DNA of 11,584 nt, taken from the NCBI GenBank assembly GCA_026982145.1, contig JALSHQ010000257.1:1-11584 (forward strand), given 5' to 3'. Positions within the stretch are counted from its first letter, which is position 1, and the number at the start of each line of letters is the position of its first letter. The notes beneath the pieces were generated by a model. It made no database searches. It worked only from the letters and a program-made list of their open reading frames with translations, and was not told the DNA's origin. The translations under genes and the position numbers were made by a program. Shown here in pieces: positions 1-7,263 of the stretch. This DNA comes from Gammaproteobacteria bacterium. GTDB taxonomy: Bacteria; Pseudomonadota; Gammaproteobacteria; SZUA-140.

Positions 1-754
1 CATAAAGGCGCGTCTCCTGCACCACACTCCCCCCCCCTTCAATCAAATCGATCTGGCGCTCGACCTCAAGATTGATCGCTCGCTCTACAAAGCGAAATGA
101 GTTGAGGTTCTTAATCTCGGAGCGGGTACCCAGCTTCTCATCACCCATGGGGCGAATCGAGACGTTTGCATCACAGCGAAACGAACCCTCTTGCATGTTG
201 CCATCGCAGATGCCCAGGTACTGCACCAGCGAATGAATTTTCTTCATATAAGCGACCGCCTCTTTGGCGCTACGCAGATCTGGCTCAGAAACAATCTCCA
301 GCAGTGGTGTTCCGGCACGGTTCAGATCGACCCCCGTCGAACCATGAAAATTTTCATGCAGTGATTTTCCTGCATCCTCTTCCAGATGAGCGCGCGTCAC
401 CCCGATCGTCCGCGCGGCCTCGCCCTCGATTTGAATCTCGAGATGCCCCACCCCCACCACCGGCAGCTCAAACTGGCTGATTTGGTACCCTTTGGGCAGG
501 TCAGGGTAAAAATAGTTCTTGCGCGCAAAGACCGAACGCGGCGCAATATGGGCATCGATCGCCAGCCCAAATTTAACCGCCATGCGTAGCGCCTCTGCAT
601 TCAGCACCGGCAGTACCCCCGGCAAACCGAGATCTACCGCGCACGCCTGGCTGTTTGGCGCAGCACCGTAAGCGGTTGAGGCTCCTGAAAATATCTTCGA
701 TTTTGTGGCGAGTTGGGCATGAATTTCCAGCCCGATAACAACCTCCCATTCCAT
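1..754 (-). CDS. gatB: Asp-tRNA(Asn)/Glu-tRNA(Gln) amidotransferase subunit B, 5' part only
   Basis: GatB is the tRNA-binding and kinase subunit of GatCAB. It activates the mischarged Glu or Asp on tRNA so that ammonia from GatA can amidate it. I translated the minus strand from the ATG at 754 and found 251 codons in one open frame to the window edge, about half of a typical GatB of roughly 475 residues. Visible family motifs are GLEIHAQL (8-15), VDLGLPGVLPVLN (40-52), the RKNYFYPDLPKGYQ block (78-91), and GTRSEIKNLNS near the end, followed by VERQIDLIE and QETRLY. The start lies 12 nt after the gatA stop, with AAGGGG as ribosome binding site overlapping the gatA stop codon, so the two genes are probably coupled. 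A run of nine G in the coding strand (29-37) encodes Gly-Gly-Gly in frame, and the frame is intact across it. The gene is truncated by the window, not broken. Confidence 0.96.
   Translation of the reverse strand, partial: MEWEVVIGLEIHAQLATKSKIFSGASTAYGAAPNSQACAVDLGLPGVLPVLNAEALRMAVKFGLAIDAHIAPRSVFARKNYFYPDLPKGYQISQFELPVVGVGHLEIQIEGEAARTIGVTRAHLEEDAGKSLHENFHGSTGVDLNRAGTPLLEIVSEPDLRSAKEAVAYMKKIHSLVQYLGICDGNMQEGSFRCDANVSIRPMGDEKLGTRSEIKNLNSFRFVERAINLEVERQIDLIEGGGSVVQETRLY
29..37 (-). repeat. Nine-base G homopolymer inside gatB
   Basis: Nine C on the plus strand are nine G in the gatB message, read as three glycine codons around residues 240-242. The frame before and after agrees with the GatB family, so the tract is in frame as given. 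Runs this long are prone to polymerase slippage and to sequencing error. Confidence 0.9.
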
Positions 755-766
755 GCTGATCGCCCC

Positions 767-2221
767 TTACTGAAATTCTTGTGGCACTTGCAGGTGCCAG
801 TCGGTCGCCTGCTGGTATTTATGTGCCACATTAAGCAGCCGCGACTCATCAAAATAGTTGCCAATCACCTGCAATCCCACCGGCAGGCCATCGACAAACC
901 CGGCCGGAATCGATGCCGCTGGCAGCCCCGCCATGTTCACCGCAATGGTGTAAATATCAGAAAGGTACATGGTGACCGGGTCATCCGCCTTTTCGCCCAG
1001 CTTGAAAGCAGTGCTGGGTGCTGTCGGCCCCATGATCACATCAACCGTTTCAAAAGCGGCGCGAAAATCTTCACTGATCAGGCGGCGTATTTTCTGTGCC
1101 TTCAAATAATAAGCGTCGTAATAACCGGCTGAAAGCACGTAGGTGCCGATCATAATGCGACGCTTCACCTCTGCGCCAAACCCTTCTCCCCGTGAACGCG
1201 TATAAAGATCAAACAGATCTTTGGGATCATCGCAACGATGGCCAAAACGCACCCCATCAAAACGAGAAAGATTGGTCGAACATTCCGCAGGTGCCACCAC
1301 ATAATAGGTCGGCACCGCCAAGCCGGTGTTGGGCAGACTGATCTCTTTAACCACGGCTCCCAGCGCTTCATACTCTTTGACTGCCGCATCGATCACCCGC
1401 GCAATGGAGCCGTCCAGCCCCTCACCAAAGTACTCTTTGGGCAACCCGATTTTCAGCCCTTCGATGCTGTTGTCGAGCCCGGCGCTATAGTCGGGTACTT
1501 CGCGCTCCACACTGGTCGAATCATGCGCATCAAAACCAGCCATCACATTCATCAACAATGCGGCATCTTCTGCGCTATAGGTGATCGGCCCCGCTTGGTC
1601 GAGGCTCGATGCAAAGGCGATCATGCCAAAACGGGAGACCCGCCCGTAGGTAGGCTTCAGCCCTGTTAGGCCGCACAGTGCCGCCGGCTGACGGATCGAA
1701 CCGCCGGTGTCAGTGCCGGTCGCGGCCGGTGCCAAGCGCGCAGCCACCGCGGCCACCGAGCCGCCGGACGAGCCGCCCGGAACCCGCGCCTGATCCCACG
1801 GGTTTTTTACTGCGCCAAAATAGCTGGTCTCGTTTGATGAACCCATCGCAAATTCATCCATATTCGTTTTACCCAACATCACGGCACCCGCCTCAATAAA
1901 CTTTGCGGTGCAGGTCGATTCATACGGCGCAATAAAGTTATCGAGCATTTTGGAACCACAGGTGGTTTTGACCCTCTGCGTACAGAAAATATCTTTATGC
2001 GCGATCGGCACCCCGGTCAACGGCGCAGCATTGCCCGCTTTAAGCCGCACATCAGCAGCCGCGGCAGCGGCCAGCGCTTCCGCTTCTGTGACTGAGATAT
2101 AACAGTTCAGTGCCGGGTTGTGCTGTTTGATGCGCTCAAGAAATAGCGTGGTTAACTCCACACTGGAGAGTTCGCCGCTGCGCAGCGCAGCGCTCAATTG
2201 GGAAATGGTTTTAGTATGCAT
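767..2221 (-). CDS. gatA: Asp-tRNA(Asn)/Glu-tRNA(Gln) amidotransferase subunit A (glutamine amidase)
   Basis: GatA hydrolyses glutamine and supplies ammonia to GatB for tRNA-dependent synthesis of Gln-tRNA and/or Asn-tRNA in the cytoplasm. The 484-residue product has full family length. The amidase-signature Ser-cisSer-Lys triad is visible: Lys76 in GVPIAHKD, Ser151 in PGGSSGGS, and nucleophile Ser175 in TDTGGSIRQPA. These sit at a constant three-residue offset from Lys79, Ser154 and Ser178 of the Staphylococcus aureus enzyme. It is the middle gene of gatC-gatA-gatB, 62 nt after gatC and 12 nt before gatB. The ATG at 2221 gives the family N-terminus (MHTKTISQLSAALRSGELSS), although the bases just upstream form only a poor Shine-Dalgarno sequence. 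A generic amidase is a less likely alternative, given the flanking gatC and gatB. Confidence 0.98.
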   Translation of the reverse strand: MHTKTISQLSAALRSGELSSVELTTLFLERIKQHNPALNCYISVTEAEALAAAAAADVRLKAGNAAPLTGVPIAHKDIFCTQRVKTTCGSKMLDNFIAPYESTCTAKFIEAGAVMLGKTNMDEFAMGSSNETSYFGAVKNPWDQARVPGGSSGGSVAAVAARLAPAATGTDTGGSIRQPAALCGLTGLKPTYGRVSRFGMIAFASSLDQAGPITYSAEDAALLMNVMAGFDAHDSTSVEREVPDYSAGLDNSIEGLKIGLPKEYFGEGLDGSIARVIDAAVKEYEALGAVVKEISLPNTGLAVPTYYVVAPAECSTNLSRFDGVRFGHRCDDPKDLFDLYTRSRGEGFGAEVKRRIMIGTYVLSAGYYDAYYLKAQKIRRLISEDFRAAFETVDVIMGPTAPSTAFKLGEKADDPVTMYLSDIYTIAVNMAGLPAASIPAGFVDGLPVGLQVIGNYFDESRLLNVAHKYQQATDWHLQVPQEFQ

Positions 2222-2283
2222 AGCGATATTTTAGAAGCCAACGGGTGAATATATAGCGTTGCGCAGATAAGATCAAAAAACGG

Positions 2284-2571
2284 TTATTCGATCACTCTGG
2301 GCACCAAGTAAAGGCCCGCTTCAACCTGCGGAGCGAGTGCCTGAAAAACTTCGCGCTGATCTGTTTCCGTCACTTCGTCTGCACGTAATCGTTGCGCGGC
2401 ATCCAGTGGGTGCGCCATCGGCACCACATCGACCGTATTAACCTCGCTCATCTGCTCCACCAAGCTGAGGATATTGGAGAGATTTTCCACATATTGCGGC
2501 ACATCGGCCTCATCAATTTTGAGCCGCGCAAGCAGCGCAACTTTGGTAATATCGGATTGATCCACTGGCAT
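2284..2571 (-). CDS. gatC: Asp-tRNA(Asn)/Glu-tRNA(Gln) amidotransferase subunit C
   Basis: GatC is the small subunit that wraps around and stabilises the GatA-GatB interface. The 95-residue product has the usual length. It shows the GatC pattern of an N-terminal helix (DITKVALLARLKID, about 7-20), a second helix (YVENLSNILSLVEQM, about 27-41), then the conserved PMAHPLD segment (51-57) and the C-terminal LAPQVEAGLYLVPRVIE. The open frame continues upstream to 2727, but the ATG at 2571 is chosen because it gives the family length and is preceded by AGAGGT at good spacing. It is the first gene of the gat operon and faces mreB across a 241-nt intergenic region. Confidence 0.96.
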   Translation of the reverse strand: MPVDQSDITKVALLARLKIDEADVPQYVENLSNILSLVEQMSEVNTVDVVPMAHPLDAAQRLRADEVTETDQREVFQALAPQVEAGLYLVPRVIE

Positions 2572-2686
2572 AACTGACCTCTTTGACCCACACGACGGTA
2601 TCGGGCAACAATTCAAAACTACACGGGATGCGAATTTACCATATTCGAGCCGTTTGCTGAAAAATATTCGCGCCGAAAACCCTGTT

Positions 2687-2715
2687 AAAATAGATAAAAT
2701 AACTGCAAAATTAAA
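2687..2715 (-). promoter_or_regulatory. Weak candidate promoter for gatCAB
   Basis: On the minus strand, TTTAAT (2715-2710) and TATTTT (2692-2687) are 17 nt apart. They match the sigma70 -35 and -10 consensus at three and four of six positions. The region is A/T-rich, so such matches occur by chance, and only the need for a gatC promoter near here supports the call. Confidence 0.3.
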
Positions 2716-2749
2716 AAACTGGCGCAACCCGCCGAGTACCCTAACACGC

Positions 2750-2778
2750 TTGCTCTAATAGTCACCCACTGCTAGAGT
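2750..2778 (+). promoter_or_regulatory. Candidate sigma70 promoter of the mreB operon (extended -10)
   Basis: TTGCTC (2750-2755) and TAGAGT (2773-2778) are separated by 17 nt. The -10 is preceded by TGC (2770-2772), giving an extended -10 motif TGnTAGAGT. Transcription would start near 2785, leaving a leader of about 28 nt with an AGGA ribosome binding site (2798-2801) before the mreB ATG. The -35 is poor, which is usual for extended -10 promoters. Confidence 0.5.
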
Positions 2779-2812
2779 ATTTCCGATTACTTAGCACAGG
2801 ATTAAAACCTCA

Positions 2813-3862
2813 ATGTTCTTCAAGCGATTTCGCGGAATGTTCTCTAATGACCTTTCCATCGACCTCGGTACTGCCAATACCCTGATTTACGTTCGAGGCC
2901 AAGGCATCGTCCTCGACGAACCCTCAGTGGTTGCCATCCGGCAAGAGAGTGGTTCAGGCAATCCGCGTTCTATTGCCGCCGTCGGTGCTGAGGCAAAATT
3001 GATGATTGGCCGCACCCCCGGCAACATCGTCGCCATTCGCCCGCTGAAGGATGGAGTGATCGCTGATTTCACCGTGACCGAAAAAATGTTGCAGCACTTC
3101 ATCCGCAAAGTCCATGAGAATCGCTTTCTGCGCCCCAGTCCGCGGGTGCTGATCTGCGTCCCCTGCGGCTCCACCCAAGTTGAGCGCCGCGCCATCAAAG
3201 AGTCTGCCGCGGGCGCAGGTGCGCGTGAGGTTTACCTGATTGAAGAGCCGATGGCGGCGGCGATCGGTGCCGGCATGCCGGTCGGTGAAGCGAGCGGCAC
3301 GATGGTACTCGATATTGGCGGCGGCACCACTGAGGTCGCGGTGATTTCACTCAACGGCATCGTCTACTCTGCCTCGGTACGCATCGGCGGGGATCGCTTT
3401 GATGATGCCATCATCAACTATGTACGCCGTAATTACGGCAGTTTGATTGGTGAAGCGACCGCTGAAAAGATTAAAAAAGAGATCGGTGCTGCATACCCCG
3501 GCATGGAGGTCAAAGAGATCGAAGTGCGTGGTCGCAACCTCGCCGAAGGGGTACCGCGCACCTTTAGCCTCAACAGCAACGAAATACTCGAAGCGCTGCA
3601 AGAGCCCCTTTCAGGCATTGTGGGCGCAGTTAAAGCAGCACTGGAGCAGACCCCCCCTGAGTTAGGTTCAGACATCGCCGAGCGCGGCATGGTACTGACC
3701 GGTGGTGGCGCGCTGCTGCGTGATCTGGATCGGCTGTTGGCGGAAGAGACTGGGCTGCCGGTGATCATTGCCGAAGACCCCCTCACCTGCGTGGCACGCG
3801 GTGGCGGCAAGGCGCTTGAGATGATTGAAGAACACAACGGAGACATCTTTGCGGTAGAATAG
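2813..3862 (+). CDS. mreB: Rod shape-determining protein MreB (bacterial actin)
   Basis: MreB polymerises into membrane-bound antiparallel filaments that orient the elongation synthases and set cell width. The 349-residue product is close to the 347 of E. coli. Actin-fold nucleotide motifs are in order: phosphate-1 loop IDLGTANT (16-23), EEPMAAAIG with the catalytic-region glutamate (144-152), phosphate-2 loop LDIGGGTTEV (166-175), and the adenosine motif LTGGGALL (295-302). The start MFFKRFRGMF is the amphipathic membrane-targeting helix known from gram-negative MreB, which supports the ATG at 2813. It is the first gene of the plus-strand cell-wall cluster and is separated from mreC by a structured 129-nt spacer. 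A seven-C run at 3651-3657 is in frame. Confidence 0.98.
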   Translation: MFFKRFRGMFSNDLSIDLGTANTLIYVRGQGIVLDEPSVVAIRQESGSGNPRSIAAVGAEAKLMIGRTPGNIVAIRPLKDGVIADFTVTEKMLQHFIRKVHENRFLRPSPRVLICVPCGSTQVERRAIKESAAGAGAREVYLIEEPMAAAIGAGMPVGEASGTMVLDIGGGTTEVAVISLNGIVYSASVRIGGDRFDDAIINYVRRNYGSLIGEATAEKIKKEIGAAYPGMEVKEIEVRGRNLAEGVPRTFSLNSNEILEALQEPLSGIVGAVKAALEQTPPELGSDIAERGMVLTGGGALLRDLDRLLAEETGLPVIIAEDPLTCVARGGGKALEMIEEHNGDIFAVE

Positions 3863-3874
3863 CCACGCGCTATT
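3858..3874 (+). other. Small inverted repeat across the mreB stop codon
   Basis: AATAGC (3858-3863) and GCTATT (3869-3874) can pair as a 6-bp stem with a 5-nt loop. The left arm contains the TAG stop of mreB. There is no U-run after it, so it is not a standard intrinsic terminator. Confidence 0.5.
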
Positions 3875-3884
3875 TACGATTAAA

Positions 3885-3928
3885 CCGCACCCGCAAGAGA
3901 AGCCGCATAATCCGCGCAATGGGTGCGG
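3885..3928 (+). other. 8-bp inverted repeat in the mreB-mreC spacer
   Basis: CCGCACCC (3885-3892) and GGGTGCGG (3921-3928) are perfect complements flanking a 28-nt loop. The stem is GC-rich and could form in the transcript. It lies in non-coding sequence between mreB and mreC, together with two other hairpins. A role in uncoupling mreB from mreC expression is inference. Confidence 0.6.
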
Positions 3929-3937
3929 CCCTAGAGC

Positions 3938-3957
3938 GCCGACGGCCAAGCGTCGGC
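3938..3957 (+). other. 7-bp GC-rich hairpin upstream of mreC
   Basis: GCCGACG (3938-3944) and CGTCGGC (3951-3957) form a perfect 7-bp stem with a 6-nt loop. An alternative pairing, CAAGC (3947-3951) with GCTTG (3956-3960), is mutually exclusive with it. The following bases are TTGAAGTT rather than a T-run, so an intrinsic terminator is doubtful. It could be an RNA-processing or pause site, or a partial attenuator. Confidence 0.6.
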
Positions 3958-3980
3958 TTGAAGTTATTGAGTATCGCCTG

Positions 3981-3994
3981 AGAGGTGCCCTATA
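3981..3994 (+). promoter_or_regulatory. mreC ribosome binding site with an ATA start codon
   Basis: AGAGGT (3981-3986) is a strong Shine-Dalgarno sequence placed 5 nt before ATA at 3992. Reading from this ATA gives KPLFVQGPS, which lines up with the MreC N-terminus of E. coli (MKPIFSRGPS) with ATA exactly in the methionine position. The frame closes at a TGA at 3968-3970, and no ATG, GTG or TTG lies between that stop and the ATA. AUA is a very rare initiator. A sequencing error or point mutation of ATG is the alternative. Confidence 0.65.
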
Positions 3995-4873
3995 AAACCC
4001 CTATTTGTCCAAGGGCCATCCACCACACTGCGCCTGATCCTTTTGACATTTCTCTCCATCACGATGATGGTGATGGATCACCGTCAACAGCATATGGAAA
4101 ACGTGCGCAGCGTGCTCACCACCGTGATCTACCCGATTCAATACCTGATCAACCTCCCTGCCGGAGTGGGTGAATGGCTGTCGGAATCACTCTCGACACG
4201 CCAAACCTTAATCGAACAAAACAACAGCCTGCGCGCGCAGCAGTTTCTCTTTGACACCCAGTTGCAAAAACTCGATGCGCTGGCGGCAGAAAATATGCGC
4301 CTGCGCGCACTGCTCGAGTCATCGATCGACGTCAGCGACCGGGTGCTAATCGCAGAGCTGTTGTCGGTCGACATGAAACCCTTCTCCCAACAAGTGGTGA
4401 TTAGCAAAGGGGCGCACCACGATGTCTACCGCGGCCAACCCATCATTGATGCTAGCGGCATTCTTGGGCAAGTGGTGCATGTCTCACCGCTAAGCAGCAC
4501 CGCCATGCTTATTACTGACCCCAGCCATGCGCTGCCAGTGCAGGTCAACCGCAACGGCCAGCGTGCAATTGCAATGGGCACGGGTGAAAGTGACCGCCTC
4601 GAACTGCCACACCTGCCCAATAATGCCGACATCGAAGTGGGCGATCTGCTGGTCACCTCCGGCCTCGGTGGTCGCTTCCCACCCGGCTACCCGGCGGCAA
4701 GGGTGACGCTTGTCACCCGCAACCCGGGGCAACCCTTTGCTGAAGTTCAGGCCGAACCTGTTGGTAAGCTGGAGAGCGCGCGCGAAGTACTGCTGGTCTG
4801 GCGCAACCCGCCAGAGGCTGCGGATACCACAGCAGATGCCGCGGCCAATGAAAGCGGAGTACCCGCGCCATGA
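3992..4873 (+). CDS. mreC: Cell shape-determining protein MreC
   Basis: MreC is a bitopic inner-membrane protein that links MreB and MreD to PBP2 and is thought to activate the PBP2-RodA synthase. Read from the ATA at 3992 it has 293 residues. There is a short cytoplasmic stub (KPLFVQGPS), one membrane helix (about 13-28), a coiled coil (about 67-110), and the paired beta-domain region from about 115 to 270 containing the conserved LVTSGLGGRFPPGYP (220-234). An Ala-rich tail follows. The first conventional start, TTG at 4043, lies inside the membrane helix and has no ribosome binding site, so it is unlikely to be the main start. The gene ends in ATGATG, where its stop overlaps the mreD start. 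Identity is certain; the start is the open question. Confidence 0.9.
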   Translation: MKPLFVQGPSTTLRLILLTFLSITMMVMDHRQQHMENVRSVLTTVIYPIQYLINLPAGVGEWLSESLSTRQTLIEQNNSLRAQQFLFDTQLQKLDALAAENMRLRALLESSIDVSDRVLIAELLSVDMKPFSQQVVISKGAHHDVYRGQPIIDASGILGQVVHVSPLSSTAMLITDPSHALPVQVNRNGQRAIAMGTGESDRLELPHLPNNADIEVGDLLVTSGLGGRFPPGYPAARVTLVTRNPGQPFAEVQAEPVGKLESAREVLLVWRNPPEAADTTADAAANESGVPAP

Positions 4874-5358
4874 TGCATAAAAAAGCGCGTGGCGGCGAGA
4901 TCATCGCTTTCAGTTTTATCGGTGCGTTTGCGCTCACCGTTTTCCCACTGCCGGAGTGGCTCGCTGCGGCGCGCCCCGAGTGGGTCACTCTGGTGCTCAT
5001 CTACTGGTGCATGGCACTGCCCAATAAAATCGGGGTCGGCATCGCATGGGGGATTGGGCTGATGCTTGATGTGCTACGCGTTGGACTGCTGGGGCAAAAT
5101 GCGCTTGCCCTCTGCATCATCGCCTACATCACTCTTAAACTTTATCAGCGGCTCCGCGTCTTCCCGCTATGGCAGCAAGCGCTCACCGTGTTTGTGCTGG
5201 TCTCTTTGAGCCAGATGTTAACGTTATGGGTTAAGGGAATCACCGGCCAGCCGATCGACCTCTGGACCTTCTGGCTCCCTTCACTTAGCAGCATGATTGC
5301 ATGGCCGTTGGTATTTATGACCCTGCGCGCCCTGCGCAGAAAGTTCAGGGTTTTGTAG
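4870..5358 (+). CDS. mreD: Rod shape-determining protein MreD
   Basis: MreD is a small polytopic inner-membrane protein that forms a complex with MreC and modulates activation of PBP2-RodA. The 162-residue product matches the E. coli length. It is mostly hydrophobic helices (starting IIAFSFIGAFALTVFPLP, then VTLVLIYWCMALP) and carries the typical family segment GIGLMLDVLRVGLLGQNALALCI, which holds the conserved Asp and Gly residues. The ATG at 4870 overlaps the mreC stop (ATGA), which suggests coupled translation. A second ATG follows immediately at 4873. A 51-nt gap separates it from mrdA. Confidence 0.95.
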   Translation: MMHKKARGGEIIAFSFIGAFALTVFPLPEWLAAARPEWVTLVLIYWCMALPNKIGVGIAWGIGLMLDVLRVGLLGQNALALCIIAYITLKLYQRLRVFPLWQQALTVFVLVSLSQMLTLWVKGITGQPIDLWTFWLPSLSSMIAWPLVFMTLRALRRKFRVL

Positions 5359-5361
5359 CCG

Positions 5362-5400
5362 ATGGCCACGCACTCCCAGCACCTCAATTCCCGCAGCTAA
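5362..5400 (+). CDS. Possible 12-residue leader ORF before mrdA
   Basis: ATG at 5362 reads MATHSQHLNSRS and stops at 5398-5400, 9 nt before the mrdA ATG. It could bring ribosomes to mrdA, whose own ribosome binding site is weak. I see no good Shine-Dalgarno sequence for the small ORF itself, and short ORFs arise by chance. Confidence 0.15.
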   Translation: MATHSQHLNSRS

Positions 5401-5409
5401 CGGCAAGCT

Positions 5410-7263
5410 ATGGCACCTCGTCTTCGCATTAAAGACCACATACGGGAGAGCCGCACGTTCAATGAGCGTGCGGCCATTGCGCTTGCCGTCGTGGTGGTGC
5501 TCATCTTCATCATTTTGGCTCGCCTCGTCTACCTGCAGATCATCAGCCACGACCATTACACAACGCTAGCCGAAGACAACCGCGTTAACATTGTGCCGAT
5601 ACCTCCCACACGCGGCCTGATCTACGACCGCAACGGCACCATTCTTGCCCAGAACCTGCCCGCCTTTAGTCTTGAGCTTGTGCCCGAGCGCATCACCGAT
5701 GTTGAGGCGACCGTTCAGGCACTTAGTGAAATCATCGAGATCACTGAAGATCACCGCAAGCGTTTTAAGAAGCAGCTCCGGCAAAAAAGTGCCTTTCGCA
5801 GCATCCCTCTACGCACCCATTTAAATGATGTTGAGGTCGCCCGTTTTGCGGCTAATCGCCACCGCTTCCCCGGTGTTGAAATTGAAGCGCGGCTGGTACG
5901 CGACTACCCCTACGGCCACCTGACCGCGCATGTTATCGGCTACGTTGGGCGCATTAATATCAATGAGCTTAAAAGGATCGATACCTCAAATTACAGCGCC
6001 ACCCACCATATCGGGAAATTAGGGGTCGAAAAGTTTTATGAGGATTTGCTACACGGCACCGTCGGCTTCAAAAGCATTGAGACCAATGTCGTCGGCCGCA
6101 CCATCCGCACCCTTGAGCAAACCCCCCCCTTGCCCGGCCACGACCTCCACCTGACCCTTGACATCGAGCTACAGAAAGCCGCTAGCGATGCGCTCAAAGA
6201 GTACCGCGGCGCACTCGTGGCCATCGATCCACGCAACGGTGAGGTGCTAGCGATGGTGAGCACACCGAGCTACGACCCCAACCCTTTTGTCGTCGGCATC
6301 GATTCAAAAAGCTATCGGGCGCTGCAAAATGATATCGACAAACCGCTTTTTAATCGCACCCTTAAAGGGCAATACCCACCGGGTTCAACCATTAAACCTT
6401 TGGTTGGGTTGGCGGGGCTCGAAAGTGGTAAAGCCACCCTCCACGACAGCACTTTCTGCCCCGGCTGGTTTTCGCTCAAAGGCGATGACCATAAATACCG
6501 TGATTGGAAAAAAACTGGCCACGGTGTCACGTCGCTTGAAAAAGCGATTGTCGAATCATGTGATGTCTACTTCTATAACCTCTCACTGCAGCTCGGCATC
6601 GACGCCATGAGCGACTACCTCTCACACTTCGGCTTAGGCAAAAAAACCGGCATCGACCTACCGGGCGAGCTTTCTGGCATCCTCCCCTCAAGCCACTGGA
6701 AACGGCAGAAAAAAGGGCTCCCTTGGTACACGGGCGAAACCCTGATTAGCGGCATCGGGCAGGGATACAATCTCACCACCCCACTCCAACTTGCCTCGGC
6801 CACCGCCACACTGGCAAGCCGTGGCCTCCATTCAACCCCTCGCATCGTCAAAGCTTTTGGTGCGGGAGCCGGCAGTGAACCCATGCCCGCGGCACTGGAC
6901 CAACATGACCGGCACAACATCGCCTCCGACGAGCATTGGGAATATATGGTCACCACCATGGTTAAAGTTGTGCATAGCATTCGCGGCACCGCGCGCTCTA
7001 TTGGCCATGATATTCCATTTAAGATCGCTGGCAAGACCGGCACCGCGCAAGTCTTTGGCATCAAACAAGATGAGCAATATGTCGAAGAAGATATCGCAGA
7101 ACGGCTGCGCGATCACGCACTATTCATCGCCTTTGCACCGGCTGACAAACCCAAAATTGCGATTGCTGTAATCGTTGAAAACGGGGGCAGCGGTGGAGCC
7201 ACTGCTGCCCCCATTGCGCGCAAGGTGATCGATCACTATATGGCATCGAAACCAAGCTCATGA
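5410..7263 (+). CDS. mrdA: Penicillin-binding protein 2, peptidoglycan D,D-transpeptidase of the elongasome
   Basis: PBP2 crosslinks new glycan strands made by RodA in the lateral wall and is anchored in the inner membrane with its catalytic domain in the periplasm. The 617-residue product has family length. It has a short cytoplasmic N-terminus, one membrane helix (about 21-43), and a pedestal/dimerisation region from about 60 containing PPTRGLIYDRNG. The transpeptidase domain runs from about 265 to 612. Active-site motifs are present: STIK with nucleophile Ser326 and Lys329, SCD (383-385, the SxD form), and KTGT (542-545). The start gives the expected N-terminus, but only weak purine-rich sequence precedes it. 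The stop overlaps the mrdB start, so PBP2 and its partner RodA are probably made in a coupled way. A C8 tract (6122-6129) is in frame at Thr-Pro-Pro (238-240). Confidence 0.97.
   Translation: MAPRLRIKDHIRESRTFNERAAIALAVVVVLIFIILARLVYLQIISHDHYTTLAEDNRVNIVPIPPTRGLIYDRNGTILAQNLPAFSLELVPERITDVEATVQALSEIIEITEDHRKRFKKQLRQKSAFRSIPLRTHLNDVEVARFAANRHRFPGVEIEARLVRDYPYGHLTAHVIGYVGRININELKRIDTSNYSATHHIGKLGVEKFYEDLLHGTVGFKSIETNVVGRTIRTLEQTPPLPGHDLHLTLDIELQKAASDALKEYRGALVAIDPRNGEVLAMVSTPSYDPNPFVVGIDSKSYRALQNDIDKPLFNRTLKGQYPPGSTIKPLVGLAGLESGKATLHDSTFCPGWFSLKGDDHKYRDWKKTGHGVTSLEKAIVESCDVYFYNLSLQLGIDAMSDYLSHFGLGKKTGIDLPGELSGILPSSHWKRQKKGLPWYTGETLISGIGQGYNLTTPLQLASATATLASRGLHSTPRIVKAFGAGAGSEPMPAALDQHDRHNIASDEHWEYMVTTMVKVVHSIRGTARSIGHDIPFKIAGKTGTAQVFGIKQDEQYVEEDIAERLRDHALFIAFAPADKPKIAIAVIVENGGSGGATAAPIARKVIDHYMASKPSS
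6122..6129 (+). repeat. Eight-base C homopolymer inside mrdA
   Basis: The run is read as ACC CCC CCC within EQTPPLPGHD of PBP2 and is in frame. A one-base slip here would cut off the whole transpeptidase domain. Confidence 0.9.

Larger units (their letters stand above)
2572..2812. promoter_or_regulatory. Divergent gatC / mreB intergenic region
   Basis: This 241-nt spacer separates two outward-facing operons, so it should hold promoters for both. The centre (about 2665-2720) is A/T-rich. A plausible mreB promoter lies at 2750-2778 and a weak gatC candidate at 2687-2715. I found no tRNA, clear riboswitch or small gene. The minus-strand frame that is open here is the unused upstream extension of gatC. 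Confidence 0.7.

Noticed and set aside
713..1669. Plus-strand open frames of about 140 codons opposite gatA
   Set aside because: They are antisense to a gene with complete family motifs and show no recognisable domain. They reflect the GC content of gatA codons.
2572..2727. Upstream extension of gatC to 147 residues
   Set aside because: Family length and a good AGAGGT site support the ATG at 2571. The extension would fill the divergent promoter region and has no GatC similarity.
3938..3957. Intrinsic terminator after mreB
   Set aside because: The stem is good, but the sequence after it (TTGAAGTT) has no T-run, so I list it only as a hairpin.
3985..4173. 62-codon GTG-started frame overlapping the start of mreC
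   Set aside because: It is out of frame with mreC, its sequence is unlike any protein I recognise, and its GTG overlaps the mreC Shine-Dalgarno sequence. It is a shadow of mreC.
4043..4873. mreC starting at TTG 4043
   Set aside because: This would begin inside the membrane helix with no ribosome binding site and would drop the conserved KPLFVQGPS stub.
6615..7064. 149-codon minus-strand frame within mrdA, and similar antisense frames in mltB (8923-9342)
   Set aside because: They lie opposite strongly conserved coding sequence, have no ribosome binding site I trust, and show no recognisable protein.
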